The notes under the pieces: model-generated | Databases searched by the model: none | What the model saw: only the letters and a program-made list of their open reading frames with translations | What the model was told of the DNA's origin: nothing | Position numbers and translations under genes: made by a program | Assembly (NCBI GenBank): GCA_014879435.1 | Contig: JACSSB010000183.1 | Span: 1-5,912 of the forward strand | Length of the DNA stretch: 5,912 nucleotides | Direction: 5' to 3' | Source: Phycisphaerales bacterium | Lineage (GTDB): Bacteria; Pseudomonadota; Gammaproteobacteria; Competibacterales; Competibacteraceae | Shown here: positions 1 to 5,833 of the stretch, piece by piece | Numbering within the stretch: position 1 is the stretch's first letter | Layout: each line of letters opens with the position of its first letter

Positions 1-1131
1 GTAGCTGGCGGCCATGTGGAACTGTTCGCGGCTGGGACGCGGCGGATGGTCCATCGCTATTCCGGTGGTATCCCACGCCTGATCAATGTCCTCTGTGATC
101 GCGCCTTGCTGGGTGCCTACGCCCAGGGCACTCGTCGCGTGACCACCCACACGATCCGCCGTGCAGCCCGCGAAGCCTTACGCGGCGATAATAAAAAAAA
201 TTGGATCTCTGCTTTTTATTCCAAGCCGCAGCCTGCAAAGCCAGCCGCTTCACGCGCTGCGACCGGCGGTGGCCAGCGACGCATTCGGCCCGGATTAATG
301 CTGACCAGCAGCTTGATGGGTCTGAGTCTGATTGGCCTTGGCTTTTGGCTACCACAGACGACCCAAACGCCAGCCGTGACTCCATCGTCCGGTACAGTGG
401 CTGATCGAACGCTACCCAAACCGCAACCGCCCAGAGCCGAACCGCTGATTGCGAGTACTCCACCCAGCGCTCCACCAACCGCTCCGATCTCCTCGCCGGT
501 CGCCACTACTCCCGATCTGATCGACATACTGCGCCAGAACCGAGGAGATGACAGCAACCAACAACTGCTGGCGATCTGGGGTGTCACCCAACAAATACCG
601 AAGACCAAGGTGGCATTTTGCGAATGGGTCAAAACCCAGAATCTACGCTGCCTGATGGGCCAGGATGACTGGAATATGCTACGCCGCTTCAATCATCCGG
701 TCGTACTACAACTGACAGTCGGCGGTAGGCCGACCTCGGTATTGTTAAGAACCTTGGTAGAGGATACGGCGACGCTGGAGATTGCGGGCCAGACATTGAC
801 CGTACCACTGGCACAACTTACGCCCTTATGGAGCGGCCAATATCTGTTGCTATGGCGATCACAAATCGATCTGCTCCTGATTGGCCCTGGCAATACCGGT
901 GAGGCGGTACTCTGGCTACGCCGACGCTTGGCGCTGGCAGCGGGACAAGCAGCGCCGGAACCGCTGTCTACAACCTTTGATAAAGCCCTTGGCGAGCAAT
1001 TGCGTATATTTCAACGGGATCAAGGATTACAAGCCGATGGTATGGCGGGCGGGCGGACGTTGGTACTGCTGAATAACCTAGCGCTCGCTCCCGATACGCC
1101 AGTGCTCCATCCAGCGACTCAGGATCGCTGA
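1..1131 (+). CDS. gspA: GspA/ExeA-type general secretion ATPase, 3' part (5' end outside window)
   Basis: This is the C-terminal 376 codons of a GspA/ExeA protein. The frame is open from base 1 and the GTG at 16 lies inside a conserved region, so it is not the start. Family members are about 550 residues, so the N-terminal Walker A/B part of the AAA+ ATPase lies upstream. Visible in order: the end of the AAA+ module with its sensor-2-like SGGIPRLINVLCDRALLGAY motif (nt 61-117); a basic linker; one transmembrane helix (about nt 292-354); a Pro/Thr/Ser-rich periplasmic linker (about nt 355-525); an ExeA-type globular region (about nt 559-885); and a PG_binding_1 domain (about nt 900-1080, ending LQADGMAGGRTLVLLNNL). 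In the family, the cytoplasmic ATPase and periplasmic peptidoglycan-binding domain act with GspB to open the wall for multimerisation of the type II secretin GspD. gspB follows after one base. An A8 tract at 193-200 precedes the membrane helix. Confidence 0.87.
   Translation, partial: VAGGHVELFAAGTRRMVHRYSGGIPRLINVLCDRALLGAYAQGTRRVTTHTIRRAAREALRGDNKKNWISAFYSKPQPAKPAASRAATGGGQRRIRPGLMLTSSLMGLSLIGLGFWLPQTTQTPAVTPSSGTVADRTLPKPQPPRAEPLIASTPPSAPPTAPISSPVATTPDLIDILRQNRGDDSNQQLLAIWGVTQQIPKTKVAFCEWVKTQNLRCLMGQDDWNMLRRFNHPVVLQLTVGGRPTSVLLRTLVEDTATLEIAGQTLTVPLAQLTPLWSGQYLLLWRSQIDLLLIGPGNTGEAVLWLRRRLALAAGQAAPEPLSTTFDKALGEQLRIFQRDQGLQADGMAGGRTLVLLNNLALAPDTPVLHPATQDR
1121..1124 (+). promoter_or_regulatory. 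Ribosome binding site of gspB, inside the end of gspA
   Basis: AGGA lies eight bases before the ATG at 1133 and overlaps the last codons of gspA. It supports that start and suggests the two genes are translated as a unit. Confidence 0.55.
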
Positions 1132-1132
1132 G

Positions 1133-1762
1133 ATGTCCTATATCCTTGATGCACTGCGTAAAGCGGAGCAGGAACGCCATCCGGGTCAACCAACGCCCCT
1201 GACTCCTTCTCTTCCTCCTCCGGCCGAACCGGCACAGAATCGGTTCTGGTATGGACTGGTGGTGCTGGCTCTGGTGGTTAACGCCGTATTACTGGCATTT
1301 TTTCTCGGCCACTTTCAACCCAAGCCCTCCTCTCCGCCCCCGCCATCTGCGGCACCCTCTTCGGCACCACCTGCCCCTCAAGCGCACGCATCGACTCCGA
1401 CCGTCCGTCCTATCCCAGTAGCCCCGCCTCCACCTACCCAACCGACGATCCGGCGACCACCCGAACCGCCACGACCGCCGCCAGCGCCACGAGTGGAGTC
1501 CCCGCCTCCGATCCTCACTACGACGCCGCCTATCTCGACTTTGGATACCTTGCCCACGAGTGTCCAGCGCGAGCTACCGACCCTGCATCTCGACATCCAC
1601 GTTCACAGTCGCGACGCACGCAAGCGCTTTGCAGTGATCAATGGTCGGCGTTACCGCGAAGGCGAACAGCTCAGCGAAGGACCAATACTGGAAGCCGTAA
1701 CCACCACCGGCGTTACTCTGCGTTACGGTGCCCGACGCTTTCAGTTAGTTCTGAGCCGCTAA
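1133..1762 (+). CDS. gspB: GspB/ExeB-type general secretion pathway protein B
   Basis: A 209-residue inner-membrane protein, partner of GspA. The N-terminus MSYILDALRKAEQER is the family hallmark. One transmembrane helix follows at about residues 38-59. Residues 62-137 form a very proline-rich periplasmic linker, about 30 prolines in 76 residues, long enough to reach into the peptidoglycan. The conserved C-terminal T2SSB domain is at about 146-208, with the FAVINGRRYREGEQL segment. Start: ATG at 1133, one base after the gspA stop, with AGGA at 1121-1124 eight bases upstream; translational coupling to gspA is likely. GspA and GspB form one complex in Aeromonas (ExeAB) that is needed for assembly of the ExeD secretin. 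No other gsp gene follows: the next gene is convergent, so gspAB stands apart from any main gsp operon on this side. The linker is low-complexity, so the call rests on the two termini. Confidence 0.83.
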   Translation: MSYILDALRKAEQERHPGQPTPLTPSLPPPAEPAQNRFWYGLVVLALVVNAVLLAFFLGHFQPKPSSPPPPSAAPSSAPPAPQAHASTPTVRPIPVAPPPPTQPTIRRPPEPPRPPPAPRVESPPPILTTTPPISTLDTLPTSVQRELPTLHLDIHVHSRDARKRFAVINGRRYREGEQLSEGPILEAVTTTGVTLRYGARRFQLVLSR

Positions 1763-1852
1763 ATAACATTCAATCTGTCAATAAAAATATTTTAATCAAT
1801 TAGTTATAGTCACTCCCGCTTGCGCGGGAGTGACTATCTTTATAGATTTCAC
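1763..1852. other. AT-rich convergent spacer between gspB and pilU
   Basis: These 90 bases separate the stop codons of two convergent genes. Positions 1763-1808 are strikingly AT-rich, including the run ATAAAAATATTTTAAT, against GC-rich neighbours. The rest is the hairpin at 1806-1837. No open frame here looks coding. Confidence 0.7.
1806..1837. terminator. Perfect 14-bp hairpin, probable bidirectional terminator (REP-like)
   Basis: Left arm ATAGTCACTCCCGC (1806-1819), loop TTGC (1820-1823), right arm GCGGGAGTGACTAT (1824-1837); all 14 pairs match. It sits 43 bases after the gspB stop and 15 bases beyond the pilU stop, the place for a shared terminator. Neither side has a clean U-run: the + side continues CTTTATAG, and the - side reaches a U-rich stretch about 10 bases later. 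The CACTCCCGC/GCGGGAGTG core resembles the short palindromic repeats scattered between genes in many Proteobacteria, so it may be a repeat unit that also stops transcription. Confidence 0.62.
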
Positions 1853-3028
1853 CTAGCGCCGATTGCCTTCCTCGATCCGCAATTGACCCTCGATACCAGC
1901 ACGCGGCGGTGGCCGTTTGCTTTCCAACTTAATCCGTAGTCGCAGATTGTTGGCGGAATCGGCATGACGAATGGCAGTTTCGTAGCTGATCCGGCTGGAT
2001 TCATAGAGATTGAACAGTGCGTCATCAAATGTGACAATGCCTTGCTCACTGGAGCGAGTCATCACACTCTTGATCTCTTTGACGCGGCCTTGAAAGATCA
2101 AATCTCCCATTAGCGGGGTATTGAGCAGGACTTCTACCGCTGGAATCAATCCAGGCTGATCTTCGCGCGGCAGCAGGCGCTGCGAAATGAACGCCTTCAC
2201 ATTGAAGGACAGATCCATCAGTATCTGTGCCCGCTTCTCTTCAGAGAAAAAATTAATGATACGATCAAATGCCTGGTCGGTATTGTTGGCATGTAACGTG
2301 GTCAGGCACAAATGGCCGGTTTCAGCGAAGTTGATCGCCGCCTGCATGGTTTCTCGATCACGCACTTCACCGATCAAAATCACGTTGGGAGCCTGACGCA
2401 GCGTATTTTTCAGGGCCACCTCGTAGGATTCGGTATCGGTGCCGATTTCGCGCTGATCCACCAAGCATTGTTTGTGTTGATGAAAAAATTCGATGGGTTC
2501 CTCAACAGTAATAATGTGTTCCCGGCACTGACTGTTGCGATAATCGACCATGGTCGCCATAGAGCTGGTCTTGCCACAACCAGTGCCGCCCAGGAAAATC
2601 ACCAACCCGCGTTGGGCCATGGCAATGTCCTGGAGAATCGGCGGCAGATTGAGTTCCGCCATGGTTGGAATCCGCTGCTGGATCAGCCGCAGGACCATGC
2701 CTGCGCTACCACGCTGGGTGTAGGCACTGACCCGGAAGCGGGCGACATCTGGAAAATTCAGAGAAAAATTGGCTTCGTGATGCTGGTCAAACTCCCGCGC
2801 TTGCCGATCGTTCATAATCGAACGGGTCAACAACATGGTCTGCTGCGGCGTCAGCTTCCGATTGCCAACCCGATGCACCGCTTGATTAACCTTGAGTGCT
2901 GGCGCGCTACCGGCAGTAATGAAAATATCCGACCCTTTTAGTTCTAGTAATTTCAACGTTAACTCGTAAAGATACTGAGTCGCCCTTTCATGATCTTCCA
3001 TCATCTGTTCCAAATCTTGCCCTATCAT
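1853..3028 (-). CDS. pilU: PilU-type twitching motility ATPase (type IV pilus retraction)
   Basis: A 391-residue cytoplasmic hexameric ATPase of the PilT/PilU family. PilU assists the main motor PilT in depolymerising pili for twitching, adhesion and DNA uptake. The N-terminal PAS-like domain (about 20-125) contains KGSDIFITAG. The RecA-like domain has Walker A GGTGCGKT (147-154), Asp box IITVEEPIEF (172-181), Walker B VILIGEVRD (216-224) and His box TGHLCLTTLHANN (237-249). PilU rather than PilT is indicated by the QRGLVIFLGGTG context, HQHKQCLVDQREIG, VALKNTLRQAPNVILIGE, DRIINFF and the HADSANNLRLRIKL ending. Oddities: Cys151 in the P-loop, Glu177 where Asp is usual in the Asp box, and a tail of about 22 residues rich in Pro, Arg and Glu after residue 369. 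The ATG at 3028 has a good Shine-Dalgarno sequence; Met9 or Met10 are weaker alternatives. pilT is not adjacent on either side; the next gene upstream is the divergent protease. Confidence 0.92.
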   Translation of the reverse strand: MIGQDLEQMMEDHERATQYLYELTLKLLELKGSDIFITAGSAPALKVNQAVHRVGNRKLTPQQTMLLTRSIMNDRQAREFDQHHEANFSLNFPDVARFRVSAYTQRGSAGMVLRLIQQRIPTMAELNLPPILQDIAMAQRGLVIFLGGTGCGKTSSMATMVDYRNSQCREHIITVEEPIEFFHQHKQCLVDQREIGTDTESYEVALKNTLRQAPNVILIGEVRDRETMQAAINFAETGHLCLTTLHANNTDQAFDRIINFFSEEKRAQILMDLSFNVKAFISQRLLPREDQPGLIPAVEVLLNTPLMGDLIFQGRVKEIKSVMTRSSEQGIVTFDDALFNLYESSRISYETAIRHADSANNLRLRIKLESKRPPPRAGIEGQLRIEEGNRR

Positions 3029-3169
3029 CCATCTCTCCTCGCTGATTCAAACAGATCGCGGCAGGCCGCGTCCCGACACGATGTCCGGCTCGGCCGCTGG
3101 ATCTATAAAATATCGGCTTGCGCCACCTCGCTCTTGGAGTATCGCCAACTATTTCATACCGCGCAAACC
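3029..3169. promoter_or_regulatory. Divergent promoter region between pilU and the HtrA protease gene
   Basis: About 140 bases lie between the pilU start and the chosen protease start, so the promoters of both genes should be here. An AT-rich island in GC-rich surroundings (TATAAAATAT, 3104-3113) is the only good -10-like match and could serve either strand; no convincing -35 box or sigma-E-type GGAACTT element was found. Two small dyads are present: CGCGGC-AG-GCCGCG (3057-3070) and GACA-CGA-TGTC (3075-3085). They are possible operators but could be chance in such sequence. If the protease really starts further upstream, part of this stretch is coding. Confidence 0.35.
3035..3040 (-). promoter_or_regulatory. 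Shine-Dalgarno sequence of pilU
   Basis: On the minus strand GAGGAG lies six bases before the ATG at 3028-3026, an almost ideal site. It fixes the pilU start over the in-frame Met codons at residues 9 and 10. A second ATG at 3032-3030 is out of frame. Confidence 0.75.
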
Positions 3170-4648
3170 GTGCCAAAGTCTGGGCAGCATCCGGCTGTAT
3201 GCCATCGCTCTGCTGCCACGCCTCGCACTCGCCGTCTGCTGCAATTTGCAATATTGTCGCTGAGCCTGTGCTGGATGAATGTCACCCTGGCCCGCACTCC
3301 CACCGACGCACCTCTGCCGGACTTTCGTAAACTGGTCAAACAGAACGAACCTACCGTGGTCAACATCAGTTCCACACAAGTCCCTGCGCGGAAGGCGGTT
3401 GTGCGCATTCCGGGCTTGCCAGAACAACCGAGTGGCGACAACCCCTATCTGGAATTTTTCAAACGTTTCTTCCAGGATCGCCCGGAATTACCGGGCGAGC
3501 GTCAGGCCAACTCGCTGGGCTCTGGATTTATCCTATCGCCAGACGGCTATATCCTGACCAATGCCCATGTCGCTCAGGATGCCGATAAGATTATCGTCCG
3601 GCTCAGCGACCAACGCGAACGCCCGGCCAAGCTCATCGGCGTGGACGAAATGACCGATGTCGCCCTGTTGAAAATCGAGGGTGATAATCTGCCTACAGTA
3701 AAAATCGGCGACTCCGATGCGCTGGAGGTGGGCGAATGGGTGCTGGCCATTGGTTCGCCTTTTGGCCTGGAACACACCGCGACCCAGGGCATCGTCAGCG
3801 CGGTGGGCCGCAATCTGCCCAGTGGCACCTATGTGCCCTTCATCCAAAGCGATGTCGCAGTCAATCCCGGCAGTTCCGGTGGTCCCTTGTTCAATCTGCG
3901 CGGCGAGGTAGTCGGCATCAATTCGCAGATCTACAGCAGTACCGGCGGTTATATGGGTCTGTCGTTCGCCATCCCCATCAAGCTGGCGATGCAGGTAGTC
4001 GATCAGATCAAGTCAACCGGCGAGGTCACCCGTGGCTGGCTGGGGGTGTTGCTGCAAGCGGTCAACAACGATCTGGCCGATGCTTTCAATCTGGATCGGC
4101 CACGTGGAGCACTGGTTGCGCAGATCCTGCCGGACAGCCCCGCCGCCAGTGCCGGTTTCAAACAGGGCGACATCATCTTGCGCTACGGTGGCGAACCGGT
4201 GGAGGATTCTTCCCAACTACCGCGCATGATCGGCGTAACGCCAGTCGGCAAAACCGTGGCCATGTCGATCTTGCGCAACGGCGAACCGCTGGAAATCAAG
4301 GCCACCATTGCCCGGCTGGAAGCCACCGAGGAAGTCGTATCAACCATGGACGAATTCAGTGATCCGCTGCTGCAAATCACCGTTGCGGATCTGAGCAACG
4401 AACAGCGTCGTGCCTTGGGTGCAGAAGAACGTGGCGTGCTGGTCACCGCCCTCGACGAAGGTCCAGCCGCGAATGCGGGCCTGTATCCAGACGACATCAT
4501 TTTAGAAGTCGCGCATCAGCCGGTGAAAAGCGCCAATCAGTTCGTGGATCTGACCAAGCAACTCTCCAAGGGTAAGGCAGTGCCACTGTTGGTACGGCGG
4601 GATAATGAATCGCTGTACCTCGCCGTGCGTGTGCCCGACGCCAACTAA
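3170..4648 (+). CDS. mucD: Do-family (HtrA/DegP/DegQ/MucD) periplasmic serine endoprotease
   Basis: An ATP-independent periplasmic protease/chaperone that degrades misfolded envelope proteins. With the GTG start at 3170 it has 492 residues, close to the 470-odd usual for MucD/DegQ. Signal peptide: RR at 21-22, hydrophobic core about 23-35, likely cleavage after VTLA at 41. The trypsin-like domain carries the triad His133 (TNAHV, nt 3566), Asp163 (TDVALLKIE, nt 3656) and Ser236 (NPGSSGGPLFN, nt 3875). PDZ1 is at about 285-380 (GWLGVLLQ, SPAASAGFKQGDIIL) and PDZ2 at about 398-490 (GPAANAGLYPDDIIL). The start is uncertain: the frame is open back to an ATG at 2990 inside pilU, but 2990-3169 does not look coding, and neither GTG 3170 nor TTG 3134 has a clear ribosome site. 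The only Met near the signal peptide (nt 3275) lies within it. The sequence resembles Pseudomonas MucD more than E. coli DegP; degP or degQ would be equally acceptable names. accA follows after 20 bases. Confidence 0.9.
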   Translation: MPKSGQHPAVCHRSAATPRTRRLLQFAILSLSLCWMNVTLARTPTDAPLPDFRKLVKQNEPTVVNISSTQVPARKAVVRIPGLPEQPSGDNPYLEFFKRFFQDRPELPGERQANSLGSGFILSPDGYILTNAHVAQDADKIIVRLSDQRERPAKLIGVDEMTDVALLKIEGDNLPTVKIGDSDALEVGEWVLAIGSPFGLEHTATQGIVSAVGRNLPSGTYVPFIQSDVAVNPGSSGGPLFNLRGEVVGINSQIYSSTGGYMGLSFAIPIKLAMQVVDQIKSTGEVTRGWLGVLLQAVNNDLADAFNLDRPRGALVAQILPDSPAASAGFKQGDIILRYGGEPVEDSSQLPRMIGVTPVGKTVAMSILRNGEPLEIKATIARLEATEEVVSTMDEFSDPLLQITVADLSNEQRRALGAEERGVLVTALDEGPAANAGLYPDDIILEVAHQPVKSANQFVDLTKQLSKGKAVPLLVRRDNESLYLAVRVPDAN

Positions 4649-4668
4649 TCCCTTTACCAAGATACCGC

Positions 4669-5712
4669 ATGAACCCGAACGACTGTTTAGACTTCGAACG
4701 GCCCATTGCCGAGCTGGAGGCGATGCTGAAGGAATTGCGCCATCTCAGCACCGAGCAGGATCTGAACATCCACGACGAGATCGCTCGACTGGAGGCAAAG
4801 AGCAAGGCGCTCACCGATTCCGTCTTCGCCAGCCTGACACCGTGGCAGATTTCGCAGATCGCCCGCCATCCGCTACGGCCCTACACCCTGGACTACGTGG
4901 AGCGCCTATTTACCGACTTTCAGGAGCTGCATGGGGATCGCGCCTTCGCCGATGACCATGCCATTGTCGGTGGACTGGCCCGATTGGATGGCCGACCGAT
5001 CATGGTGATCGGTCATCAAAAAGGTCGCGACACTAAGGAAAAAATTTATCGCAACTTTGGCATGCCTCGCCCAGAAGGCTACCGCAAAGCGTTGCGGCTG
5101 ATGAAACTGGCCGAGCGCTTCCGGTTACCGCTCGTGACCTTCATCGATACCCCAGGCGCTTATCCTGGCATCGGCGCCGAAGAGCGCGGTCAGAGTGAGG
5201 CCATCGCCCGCAATCTGTTTGAGATGAGTCAACTGCGTGTACCGGTGATCTGCGTGGTGATCGGCGAAGGCGGCTCTGGCGGCGCGCTAGCCATCGGCGT
5301 GGGCGACCGGGTGTTGATGTTGCAATACAGTACCTACTCGGTGATATCACCGGAAGGTTGCGCGGCGATTTTGTGGAAAAGTGCAGAAAAGGCGCCCGAT
5401 GCGGCTGAGGCTTTGGGTTTGACCGCTGATCGTCTGCTGAAATTGGAACTAATTAACGCCATCATTTCTGAACCACCAGGCGGTGCCCACCGCGATCTGG
5501 CACGCATGGCAGAACAAGTACGCGCCGCGTTGTGGGCCCATTTATCGCAGATTGATACCTTGCCCATAGACGAATTGCTGGAACAGCGTTATCAGCGCTT
5601 GATGAACTATGGAACCTTCAAGGAAACCGCGCCGCCAACTCCTTTACAATCCACCTGGCAAAACAGCGTAGCCGCACTGCTAGGAAAGGATAAAAGCGGC
5701 GGGGAAGGATAA
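4669..5712 (+). CDS. accA: Acetyl-CoA carboxylase, carboxyltransferase subunit alpha
   Basis: The alpha half of the cytoplasmic carboxyltransferase: with AccD it moves the carboxyl group from biotin on AccB to acetyl-CoA, making malonyl-CoA for fatty acid synthesis. It matches E. coli AccA (319 residues) almost throughout: LDFERPIAELEA at the N-terminus, ARHPLRPYTLDYV (65-77), GHQKGRDTKEKI (115-126), NFGMPRPEGYRKALRLM (129-145), the crotonase-fold segments FIDTPGAYPGIGAEERGQSE (158-177) and GEGGSGGALAIGVGD (199-213), and YSVISPEGCAAILWKSA (223-239). The family normally ends at the RYQRLMNYG motif (307-315); this protein runs on about 30 residues with no obvious domain, giving 347. The ATG at 4669 fits the family start exactly, but the Shine-Dalgarno is weak, so coupling to the protease gene 20 bases upstream is plausible. 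Unlike E. coli, where accA follows dnaE, it sits here behind an HtrA protease. A strong terminator follows at 5760-5798. Confidence 0.97.
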   Translation: MNPNDCLDFERPIAELEAMLKELRHLSTEQDLNIHDEIARLEAKSKALTDSVFASLTPWQISQIARHPLRPYTLDYVERLFTDFQELHGDRAFADDHAIVGGLARLDGRPIMVIGHQKGRDTKEKIYRNFGMPRPEGYRKALRLMKLAERFRLPLVTFIDTPGAYPGIGAEERGQSEAIARNLFEMSQLRVPVICVVIGEGGSGGALAIGVGDRVLMLQYSTYSVISPEGCAAILWKSAEKAPDAAEALGLTADRLLKLELINAIISEPPGGAHRDLARMAEQVRAALWAHLSQIDTLPIDELLEQRYQRLMNYGTFKETAPPTPLQSTWQNSVAALLGKDKSGGEG

Positions 5713-5734
5713 TACTGATCCCCTCTGTCACCTC

Positions 5735-5754
5735 TCCCCTTTGCTAAAAGGGGA
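5735..5754. repeat. Small hairpin in a CCTCTCCCC-type intergenic sequence
   Basis: TCCCCTTT (5735-5742), loop GCTA, AAAGGGGA (5747-5754): eight perfect pairs, 22 bases after the accA stop. The surrounding CCCCTCTGTCACCTCTCCCC tract resembles CCCTCTCCC...GGGAGAGGG dispersed repeats seen between genes in many Gammaproteobacteria. There is no U-run after it, so it is unlikely to terminate by itself; it may stabilise the accA 3' end. Confidence 0.45.
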
Positions 5755-5759
5755 AACTA

Positions 5760-5798
5760 AAAAACCCCGGCGGAATATGACATTCCACCGGGGTTTTT
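5760..5798. terminator. Strong bidirectional intrinsic terminator after accA
   Basis: Left arm 5760-5776 (AAAAACCCCGGCGGAAT), loop ATGAC (5777-5781), right arm 5782-5798 (ATTCCACCGGGGTTTTT). One C-A mismatch (5771/5787) interrupts 16 other pairs. The T5 at 5794-5798 is the U-tract for accA, and the A-run beginning at 5759 gives the same on the minus strand for the convergent gene ending at 5842. The A/U runs pair with each other, typical of a two-way terminator. Confidence 0.9.
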
Positions 5799-5815
5799 GT
5801 ATCAGGCTCTAGCAA

Positions 5816-5833
5816 TCGGTTTTACCAAACCGA
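5816..5833. other. Small hairpin downstream of the minus-strand gene end
   Basis: TCGGTTT (5816-5822), loop TACC, AAACCGA (5827-5833): seven perfect pairs. On the minus strand it begins eight bases after the stop at 5842, ahead of the larger terminator. It may be a first weak terminator or a 3'-end structure; there is no U-run. Confidence 0.35.

Noticed and set aside
14..18. GTG at 16 as the start of the first gene
   Set aside because: The frame continues upstream to base 1 and the start would fall within the AAA+ domain of GspA, so the gene is simply cut by the window edge.
216..692. 158-codon minus-strand open frame across gspA
   Set aside because: It lies antisense to a clear GspA frame, shows no family motif, and has an irregular Arg/Ser/Trp-rich composition typical of a shadow frame.
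1315..1540. Tandem repeat in the proline-rich region of gspB
   Set aside because: There are many CCG/CCA/CCC codons but no regular repeat unit, so it is low-complexity coding sequence and not a DNA repeat array.
1378..1596. Minus-strand Gly/Arg/Val-rich open frame across gspB
   Set aside because: It is the antisense of the proline-rich linker; Pro codons (CCN) read as Gly/Arg/Trp on the other strand, which explains its composition.
2312..2941. 209-codon plus-strand open frame antisense to pilU
   Set aside because: It covers the conserved PilU ATPase motifs on the opposite strand and has no recognisable domain; it is a shadow of pilU.
3104..3113. A full sigma-70 promoter at TATAAAATAT
   Set aside because: The -10-like match is good, but no -35 hexamer at suitable spacing was found on either strand, so it is only mentioned within the intergenic entry.
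2990..3169. ATG at 2990 as the start of the protease, giving 552 residues
   Set aside because: It would overlap the well-supported divergent pilU start by 39 bases, has no good ribosome site, and adds 60 residues with no signal-peptide or family character. It is kept as a minor alternative.
3736..4362. 208-codon plus-strand open frame inside the HtrA protease gene
   Set aside because: It is in a different frame over the catalytic and PDZ1 region. Its Arg/Gln/His/Trp-rich product is low-quality, and the true frame has the full catalytic triad.
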